DNA from: Azonexus sp.
Lineage (GTDB): Bacteria > Pseudomonadota > Gammaproteobacteria > Burkholderiales > Rhodocyclaceae
DNA: 64,000 nt
Direction of reading: 5' to 3'
Assembly: GCF_030824335.1 (NCBI RefSeq)
Contig: NZ_JAVBXX010000017.1
Coordinates: 59,699-123,698 of the forward strand
The position numbers and the translations under genes were made by a program. Shown here in pieces: positions 58,603 through 64,000 of the stretch; the first letter of the stretch is position 1, and each line of letters starts with the position of its first letter. The notes beneath the pieces were generated by a model. That model made no database searches. It saw nothing but the letters and a program-made list of their open reading frames with translations, and was not told the DNA's origin.

Positions 58603-60012
58603 ATGAAAAAAATAGGCATTGTGCTGGTCGGGGTTCTGCTACTCGGTAATGTCGCCAACGCGGTCGAGCGGCGAGTGGCGCTGGTTATCGGTAATAACAA
58701 TTACCTGCATGTTCCCAAGCTGGAAAAAGCAGTGAATGATGCGGATGCCGTCAGCAAGGAACTCAAGAAGGTCGGGTTCGAGGTCATTCAGGTCAGCGAT
58801 GGCGGTCAGAAAAAGATGAATCAGGCGGTTAACGACTTCACCCAGCGTGTTGCGGGCGGTGGGGTCGGTGTGTTGTTCTTTGCCGGCCATGGTCTGCAGA
58901 TCAATAGCCAGAACTTCCTGTTGCCGGTCGACATGGACCAGCCGAAGGATTTGCTGGATGTCGAAGACCAGGCTTTGAGCCTGTCGCGCATTCAGGACAA
59001 GTTGGCGGATGCCAAAGCGAAATTCGTTCTGCTGGTGATCGATGCATGTCGCGATAATCCCTTGCCGAAGAAGGCTGGTCGCAGCATTGGCGGGACGCGT
59101 GGTTTGGCCCAGGCATCTTCGCCGAATGGGCAGATCGTCCTGTATTCAGCCGGGGCCAATCAGCAGGCGCTGGACAAGCTGAGTGACAACGACCGGCATC
59201 CGAACAGTGTATTTACCCGTGAGTTCGTGCCGATGATTTCGGCGCCCGGGGTCAGTGCAGCAGAGTCGCTGCGTCGCCTGCGCACGGGTGTATCGACCAA
59301 GGCACGGAGCGTTGGTCATGAGCAAAATCCGGCTCTCTACGATCAGACTGACGGTGACTTCTATTTTGTTCCGGGCAACACAGTTGCCGCTGCGCCAGCT
59401 TCTGGTGCTGTAACGACAGTGGTCCAGCAGGTCGATCCTGCCGCCGTCGAGCTGGAGTTCTGGTCGAGCATCAAGCACAGCAATAGCCCGGAGGATTTTC
59501 GCGAGTATCTGGCCAAGTATCCCAATGGCCAGTTCGCTTCGATCGCTCAGCGTCGTGTCGCAAGCGGAGCGGCTTCGGCGCCCACGCGCAGCAGTTTGGA
59601 GGGTAATGCGGCCGCGCCACAGCAAGTCGCCATGGCCGCTGCGCCGCCGCCCGCTTCAGCCGGTCCGAGTATTGCCAGCCGGATTGAAGAATTGGGCAAG
59701 ATGCAATACCTGAATGTGACCGATCTGCGTGCCACCAAGCGGGATAACCTGCTGCGCGTGCAAGCTGAGTTGACCAATAGCAGTCATGAAAATCAGCAAC
59801 TTTTTTATCGTTTGAAGTGGCTGGATCGTGATGGCTTTTCGGTTTGGGATGATGAGCCGTGGAAGCCGCTGACTGTTTATGGCAAGCAAAAACAGTTGAT
59901 TCAGGTTGTCGCACCGACGTTCAAGGCGACGGATTTTCGGCTGATTCTGCAAAGCCCGAAGAATGATGCCAGCACGCCGGCTGCGGATGGCGGCTACAAC
60001 CCATATCGTTGA
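58603..60012 (+). CDS. exported caspase-like (C14) protease fused to a YcfL-like domain
   Basis: 469 residues from ATG 58603, giving a signal peptide (IGIVLVGVLLLGNVANA). Residues 22-258 are a p20-type caspase fold: RRVALVIGNNNYLHVPKLEKAVNDADAV, catalytic His96 in FFAGHG and Cys149 in VIDACRDNP. Both dyad residues are intact. Residues 283-319 are the WSSIKHSNSPEDFREYLAKYPNGQFASIA motif common after such domains. An Ala/Pro-rich linker (320-355) leads to residues 360-452, which resemble YcfL/DUF1425 (YLNVTDLRATKRDNLLRVQAELTN ... LFYRLKWLDRDGF). YcfL is encoded next to LpoB in E. coli, and lpoB is the next gene here. It should act in the periplasm; the substrate is unknown. Confidence 0.85.
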   Translation: MKKIGIVLVGVLLLGNVANAVERRVALVIGNNNYLHVPKLEKAVNDADAVSKELKKVGFEVIQVSDGGQKKMNQAVNDFTQRVAGGGVGVLFFAGHGLQINSQNFLLPVDMDQPKDLLDVEDQALSLSRIQDKLADAKAKFVLLVIDACRDNPLPKKAGRSIGGTRGLAQASSPNGQIVLYSAGANQQALDKLSDNDRHPNSVFTREFVPMISAPGVSAAESLRRLRTGVSTKARSVGHEQNPALYDQTDGDFYFVPGNTVAAAPASGAVTTVVQQVDPAAVELEFWSSIKHSNSPEDFREYLAKYPNGQFASIAQRRVASGAASAPTRSSLEGNAAAPQQVAMAAAPPPASAGPSIASRIEELGKMQYLNVTDLRATKRDNLLRVQAELTNSSHENQQLFYRLKWLDRDGFSVWDDEPWKPLTVYGKQKQLIQVVAPTFKATDFRLILQSPKNDASTPAADGGYNPYR

Positions 60013-60052
60013 ACGTCGAGTTTCAGAACAATTTACCGAGGGAGTGTTTTTC

Positions 60053-60670
60053 ATGCATAAGATTGTCCAGCCCACTGCACCAAAAATTCTGGTGGCCAGC
60101 CTTGTCGCTATGCTGTTGTCCGGTTGCGTGACGACAGGTTCGCCAACGACCGGTGGTGATGTCACCTATGCCGACCCGAAAGCTGTTGAAACGGTGACGA
60201 CCGATCTCGGTTCCACCGATATTCAGGTCATTGCCGAGAAAATGACCGGTTCGCTGATTCAGCATCCGGTCATTCAGGAAGTGATCCGCAAGCGTCAACT
60301 GCTGATGGCCTCGCCGGTCAAGAACAAGACGAGCGAATACTTCGATACCCGTCTGATCACCGATACTGTCCTGACCCAACTGCAGAAGAACGGTATTCGT
60401 TACACGATCGAGAGCGAAGACATGCAGAATCAGGTCGATGAACTGCGTCGCCAGAATCAGAGTGGTCTGTACGACAAGTCCAAGTCCGTGAAGATGGGCA
60501 AGATGCAGGGCGCGAAATATCGTCTGGATGGCAGCATCTCTTCCATCGTCAAGAAGGGATCGTCGATCAAGGACGTGTATTACAAGATGAACCTGCGCTT
60601 GATTGAAATCGAGACCGGGATTGTCGAATGGTCTGATGAAAAGGATATTCGCAAGCAGACCAAGCGTTGA
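60053..60670 (+). CDS. lpoB: penicillin-binding protein activator LpoB
   Basis: 205 residues from ATG 60053 (GAGGGAG eight bases upstream). Lipobox LLSGC with Cys25; after a short linker the LpoB domain shows STDIQVIAEKMTGSLIQHP, KTSEYFDTRLITDTVLTQLQKNGIRY, and GAKYRLDGSISSIVKKGSSIKDVYYKMNLRLIEIETGIVEWSDEKDIRKQ. In E. coli LpoB reaches from the outer membrane through the wall to stimulate PBP1B. It lies 40 bp after the caspase/YcfL gene and 22 bp before the CsgG-like gene. Confidence 0.93.
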   Translation: MHKIVQPTAPKILVASLVAMLLSGCVTTGSPTTGGDVTYADPKAVETVTTDLGSTDIQVIAEKMTGSLIQHPVIQEVIRKRQLLMASPVKNKTSEYFDTRLITDTVLTQLQKNGIRYTIESEDMQNQVDELRRQNQSGLYDKSKSVKMGKMQGAKYRLDGSISSIVKKGSSIKDVYYKMNLRLIEIETGIVEWSDEKDIRKQTKR

Positions 60671-60692
60671 TTCGCTATTCCGGGAAAGCACC

Positions 60693-61517
60693 ATGAGACC
60701 ATTCATGAAGAAAATGCTTTTGGGCTGTGCCGTGCTGGGCTACTCTTTCGTTGCTCAGGCGGCCGGCCCCCTCAGGGTGGCCGTGACGGACCTGGCTTAC
60801 GAGGAACGCGTACAGGAGTATTTCCGCAATATTTCGGCAACCGAGCGTTCTTCTGTGAAGGCCTCCGGCCGCTCGAGCGAACGGGAAACAGATTTCAGCT
60901 ATGGGCGCCGCTCCAGCGGCTCTCTGGATGCCCGGTCTGAGTCTTCGTTTTCCTATTCCGAAGGGACGTATTCCTATATTGAGCGCGGTGAACTGCGCAA
61001 GTTCACCGCCGATATCAAGGGAGAAATCCTCAAGTCAGGCTATTTCCAGATTACGCAGGCCAAGCCGTTTACTGCGAAGAATTCCGAAAAGCTCTATGAC
61101 GTGATTGCTCGCATCAAACAGGGCATGTATCCCGGTGCTGATTATGTGCTCTTCGGTTCGATCAACAGCATCCAGTTTCGTCAGGAAGCAAATCCGATCG
61201 ACAACACGGACACCGTTTCCCATACCTTGGCTCTGGAACTGGTCGCTGAATTCAGTCTGATCAATACCAGGAACTACCAGGTCAAGGCAGCGTTTTCTGC
61301 CATGGGCGATGGGCAGGATGTGAAACTCGTCTCTTCGCGCGGGGCTCGCGTTGTTTTCAACCGGGGCAAGGTGGTCACCGAGGTTTCGAAAAGCCTGGGT
61401 GTCGAAGTCCTGAAGCAGCTGGAAGAGCAACTGGCCGGGCTGGGTGGGGATGCGCCGCAGCGTGATCAGGCCATGCCGCAGTCCAGACAGCAGGAAGAAG
61501 TCATCATCTTCCGCTGA
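60693..61517 (+). CDS. CsgG/LpoB-like exported protein with Ser-rich insert
   Basis: 274 residues from ATG 60693 (GGGA upstream); ATG 60705 is an alternative. Signal peptide with cleavage after AQA (residue 23). The fold resembles CsgG/PBP-activator proteins: PLRVAVTDLAYEERVQEYF, FTADIKGEILKSGYFQITQAKPF, GADYVLFGSINSIQFRQE, ALELVAEFSLINTRNYQVKAAFSAMG. Unusual is a Ser/Arg/Tyr-rich stretch at ~52-95 (ERSSVKASGRSSERETDFSYGRRSSGSLD) inserted after the first strand. It has no lipobox, so it is periplasmic or loosely attached. A 30-bp perfect hairpin follows. Confidence 0.75.
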   Translation: MRPFMKKMLLGCAVLGYSFVAQAAGPLRVAVTDLAYEERVQEYFRNISATERSSVKASGRSSERETDFSYGRRSSGSLDARSESSFSYSEGTYSYIERGELRKFTADIKGEILKSGYFQITQAKPFTAKNSEKLYDVIARIKQGMYPGADYVLFGSINSIQFRQEANPIDNTDTVSHTLALELVAEFSLINTRNYQVKAAFSAMGDGQDVKLVSSRGARVVFNRGKVVTEVSKSLGVEVLKQLEEQLAGLGGDAPQRDQAMPQSRQQEEVIIFR

Positions 61518-61546
61518 AGCGTTGGTGCATTGATCGCTGCTGCATG

Positions 61547-61576
61547 TTCGGGAGATCGAGACTTCGATCTCCCGAA
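61547..61576 (+). terminator. perfect 13-bp stem hairpin between the CsgG-like and zinc-ribbon genes
   Basis: TTCGGGAGATCGA and TCGATCTCCCGAA (61547-61559, 61564-61576) pair perfectly across a GACT loop, 29 bases after the CsgG-like stop. The following TTCCTTG is not a strict T tract. It may be a partial terminator or a processing/stability stem that separates expression of the two halves of the cluster. Confidence 0.55.
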
Positions 61577-61599
61577 TTCCTTGATAAGAAAGATTTCAC

Positions 61600-62622
61600 G
61601 TGACTGAAAACGAACAACCAAACGTCAACCAGAAGCAAGGGGTCATCAACAAGTGCCCAAGCTGCGGTGGCCCGTTGAAAGCATTTGTTTCGCGCTGCGA
61701 GCTTTGTGGTCATGAGCTTGCCGGTATTGGTGCCAGCAATACGGTGACCGAACTGGCCCGTAAATTCGATGAAATTGAGGCCTCGCTGACGGCAAGTGGC
61801 TTGCAGGGCAGCAAGCTGGAAAAAGAGGTCGTGGCCCGGAAGTCCCGGGTGATTCGCGATTTTCCGATCCCGAATGCGCGAGAAGACTTGCAGAGCTTGA
61901 TCTATTACATCTACCCGAAAATACAGGACAACAAAAAGCCCGATCCCAATGCAGAAGATTGGCGCGTTAAATTTACGGAAGTCTTGAATCTCGCCAAGAA
62001 CGCCTACAAAGGGGATGCAAAAACGCGTGCCGAGTTCGAGGAGATCGAGCGCAGTCTGAATGTCAGCCTTGCCGGTACCCTGCAGACGAGGGCCAAGCGT
62101 TCTCCACTGATGGCTCTTACTGTGGGTGGCGTTGCAATCTTGTGCGTGATCGGGCTTGCCAGTACGCAGCTTGATTCCTGGAAGCTCAAGCAATGTGAAG
62201 AAAAGTACGAGCAGGGTGCCGTCCTGGAAAAAACGCGTCTTGAAGGGATTGTCGCGACGGTCAAAAAGCAGTTGCAGGACAATACCCATGCGGCTGCCTT
62301 GACCACCCTGAACGGCTTGCAGTGGGAGTATCAGGAGTCGGCATGCAAGCGCGACGAGTTTGCGCGGGAGAAGGCTGCCTGGGAAACCCGGCGGGAGGAT
62401 TTGCTGGCTCAGGTTCGTCAGGCAGAAGATGCTGTTCGTGCGCAACAGCGGGAGCAGGAGCAGCGTGTCGCAGAGAATTTGCGTGCCGAGGAAGAGCGTG
62501 AGTCAGTCCAGAAACGGGCTGCCGCCGAGCGTGCCGATGCGCAGCGCGTTGCCGAGGCTGAGCGCGAATTGACGGACAAGGTTCGACAGCGTGCCGCTGC
62601 ACGCAAGAGCGCGGCTGACTGA
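61600..62622 (+). CDS. zinc-ribbon, single-TM, coiled-coil protein
   Basis: 340 residues starting at GTG 61600. A zinc ribbon (Cys19, Cys22, Cys33, Cys36: CPSCGGPLKAF, CELCG) is followed by a helical cytoplasmic part, one membrane helix at residues 168-188 (SPLMALTVGGVAILCVIGLAS), then a long Ala/Arg/Glu-rich coiled coil (250-340). Zinc-ribbon/TM partners of SPFH proteins are known (B. subtilis YdjG with YdjI), and an SPFH gene follows 43 bp later, so I infer a physical partnership. The family is otherwise unrecognised. Confidence 0.75.
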   Translation: MTENEQPNVNQKQGVINKCPSCGGPLKAFVSRCELCGHELAGIGASNTVTELARKFDEIEASLTASGLQGSKLEKEVVARKSRVIRDFPIPNAREDLQSLIYYIYPKIQDNKKPDPNAEDWRVKFTEVLNLAKNAYKGDAKTRAEFEEIERSLNVSLAGTLQTRAKRSPLMALTVGGVAILCVIGLASTQLDSWKLKQCEEKYEQGAVLEKTRLEGIVATVKKQLQDNTHAAALTTLNGLQWEYQESACKRDEFAREKAAWETRREDLLAQVRQAEDAVRAQQREQEQRVAENLRAEEERESVQKRAAAERADAQRVAEAERELTDKVRQRAAARKSAAD

Positions 62623-62665
62623 GGCTGGGCTCCGACTCGGACGGCACAACGACAGAAAGGTTGAT

Positions 62666-64000
62666 ATGGGATTCTTCGGGAAGAAAACGGAAGGTGGAAT
62701 GCTTGATGTCATTCGCTGCGACGAGGAGCAATATCTCGTCTGGAAATGGCGTCCTTCTGGAGATGCGGGCAGTACCCGCAAGGAGAATGCCATCCGCTGG
62801 GGAAGTCGTCTGCGGGTAAAGGCCGGCGAGGTCGCTGTCTTCGTTTATCAACAGGAAAATGGACCGAGCCTGGATTTCATCGAAGGGCCGTTCGACGAGA
62901 CGATCAAGACAGCGAACTTCCCGGTGATTTCCAGCATCATCGGGATGGCCTATGCCGGAGAGTCACCGTTCCAGGCCGAGGTGTACTTCATCAACCTGGC
63001 CGGAAACATCAAGGTCAATTTCAGAACGCCGTATTTCGATGTCTTTGATCCGCGTTTCGTCGACTTTCCCGTCCGGCTGGTCGTAGGAGGCTCGTATCGT
63101 TTCAATATCACGGATTACAAGACATTCATCCGCTTGCATCGTCTGATCAATTTTGAAATCGGCCAGTTCTCCGACATGGTCCGGGATGCGGTGCTCAGAC
63201 AGGTGAAGGGCATCGTGACCAATGCGCCGGCCGATCATGGCATGTCCGTGCTGCAGATCGAGCGCAAAATGCTCGACATCAACGATCTGATCGCGCCGCG
63301 TGTGCGTCGCGCCTTCGAGGATGAGTTCGGGGTCAATTTGCAGAGTTTTGATCTGTCGACCATAGAAATCGACAAGGAAACCGAGGAATATCGTCAACTG
63401 CGCAGTGTCACTGCCGATCTCGAGATGACGATGCGGCAGAAACAGAACGAGATCAATATCAAGAATCTGGAGACAACCCAGTCAATCAATGCGGAAAACA
63501 TGGGTGAGACGCTGCGTATCCAGCGCGAACAGGCGGAACGTTTTGCCCAGTTGCAGACGCAACAGCAATTCCTGGCGGCGCACCAGATCAATCAGCAAGC
63601 CGATGTGCTCAAGGCTGCCGCCAATAATCTGGGCGCCATGGGGCAGATGAATGCCACGACGGGGGGCGACGCCGGCAGCGGAGGCGGCGGCTTCAATCCG
63701 GTTGGCCTGATGGCCGGCATGGCCGTAGGCGGTGCGATGGGAGGGCAGATGGCGAACATGATGAACAGCGTCGGCCAGAATATTCAGCAGCCGATGATGG
63801 CACCCCCGCCGATGCCGCAGTCTTTTTACCATATTGCGATCAACGGACAGAACGCAGGACCATTTGATATGGTGCAGTTGCAGCAATTGCGTGCCCAGGG
63901 GCAACTGACGCCAAATGTTCATGTCTGGAAACAAGGGATGGCGAATTGGGAAATGGCGGGGACTGTTGCGGAACTTGCGCCCTTGTTTGCGCAGGCCGTG
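62666..64000 (+). CDS. SPFH (Band 7) domain protein with C-terminal GYF-like domain (3' end off window)
   Basis: At least 445 residues from ATG 62666 (AGAAAGG five bases upstream), with no stop before the window edge. The N-terminus FFGKKTEGGMLDVIRCDEEQYLVWKW and the KENAIRWGSRLRVKAGEVAVFVY strand pattern match YdjI-type SPFH proteins rather than flotillin. Residues 40-240 are the SPFH domain; a coiled coil (~235-310) and a Gly/Met-rich segment (~335-385) precede a GYF_2-like domain (FYHIAINGQNAGPFDMVQLQQLRAQGQL ... VHVWKQGMANWEMA). It likely assembles as a membrane-tethered ring or scaffold in membrane stress, with the upstream zinc-ribbon protein. Confidence 0.85.
   Translation, partial: MGFFGKKTEGGMLDVIRCDEEQYLVWKWRPSGDAGSTRKENAIRWGSRLRVKAGEVAVFVYQQENGPSLDFIEGPFDETIKTANFPVISSIIGMAYAGESPFQAEVYFINLAGNIKVNFRTPYFDVFDPRFVDFPVRLVVGGSYRFNITDYKTFIRLHRLINFEIGQFSDMVRDAVLRQVKGIVTNAPADHGMSVLQIERKMLDINDLIAPRVRRAFEDEFGVNLQSFDLSTIEIDKETEEYRQLRSVTADLEMTMRQKQNEINIKNLETTQSINAENMGETLRIQREQAERFAQLQTQQQFLAAHQINQQADVLKAAANNLGAMGQMNATTGGDAGSGGGGFNPVGLMAGMAVGGAMGGQMANMMNSVGQNIQQPMMAPPPMPQSFYHIAINGQNAGPFDMVQLQQLRAQGQLTPNVHVWKQGMANWEMAGTVAELAPLFAQAV

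Overview
The window looks like a chromosomal segment of a GC-rich betaproteobacterium, most likely a member of the Rhodocyclales (Dechloromonas/Azonexus-like). This is an inference from gene content and order: hemA, prfA, prmC and grxD in series, dusB-fis-purH-purD, lptD-surA-pdxA-rsmA with divergent amgK-murU, the argH/algZ-algR pair, and hemC-hemD-hemX-hemY. No 16S gene, tRNA, CRISPR array, insertion sequence or prophage gene was seen. Every gap between genes is shorter than 300 bases.

Layout. 1-9.6 kb: the 5' part of a PAS/chemoreceptor gene, a Pal-like lipoprotein, then hemA, prfA, prmC and grxD, interrupted by a PleD-like diguanylate cyclase, an Rnk-type regulator and a LysR regulator; a GlcNAc-type glycosyltransferase follows. 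9.7-17.4 kb: OsmC, argH, the AlgZ/AlgR two-component pair, a cNMP-EAL phosphodiesterase and pepN. 17.5-31.5 kb is the most accessory-looking part: PRC-barrel protein, PHB-depolymerase-like esterase, cupin, alpha/beta hydrolase, a cyanide-insensitive alternative oxidase, a glycine-rich stress protein, a complete TonB-dependent uptake locus (receptor, PepSY reductase-like protein, TonB, ExbB, ExbD) and a hybrid histidine kinase. In Pseudomonas argH-algZ-algR is followed directly by hemC-hemD; here about 18 kb lies between algR and hemC.

31.5-49.4 kb: hemC-hemD-hemX-hemY and hemF (haem synthesis), a second membrane diguanylate cyclase, purD/purH with fis and dusB, gdhA, a MenA-type prenyltransferase, and amgK-murU-pepP-ubiH transcribed together. 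49.4-56.9 kb: lptD-surA-pdxA-rsmA (outer-membrane biogenesis, PLP synthesis, rRNA methylation), a DUF2892 protein, a Crp/Fnr regulator and xthA.

57-64 kb (running off the end): a same-strand run of six genes that is the best candidate for a poorly described system. It holds a COG3014 lipoprotein, an exported caspase-like protease whose C-terminus looks like YcfL, an LpoB lipoprotein, a CsgG/LpoB-like exported protein with a Ser-rich insert, a zinc-ribbon/TM/coiled-coil protein and an SPFH protein with a C-terminal GYF-like domain. I read it as an envelope or membrane-stress module that pairs peptidoglycan-synthase activator-type proteins with a caspase-like protease and a Ydj-like SPFH module.

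Other unusual signals: a 78-bp element with inverted ends and an internal tandem repeat inserted in frame in pdxA; a short word GTYGACCGCAACA repeated in unrelated genes; start codons of hemC and a divergent thioredoxin-fold gene overlapping in one CATG; and a palindromic 107-bp interval between purH and purD.
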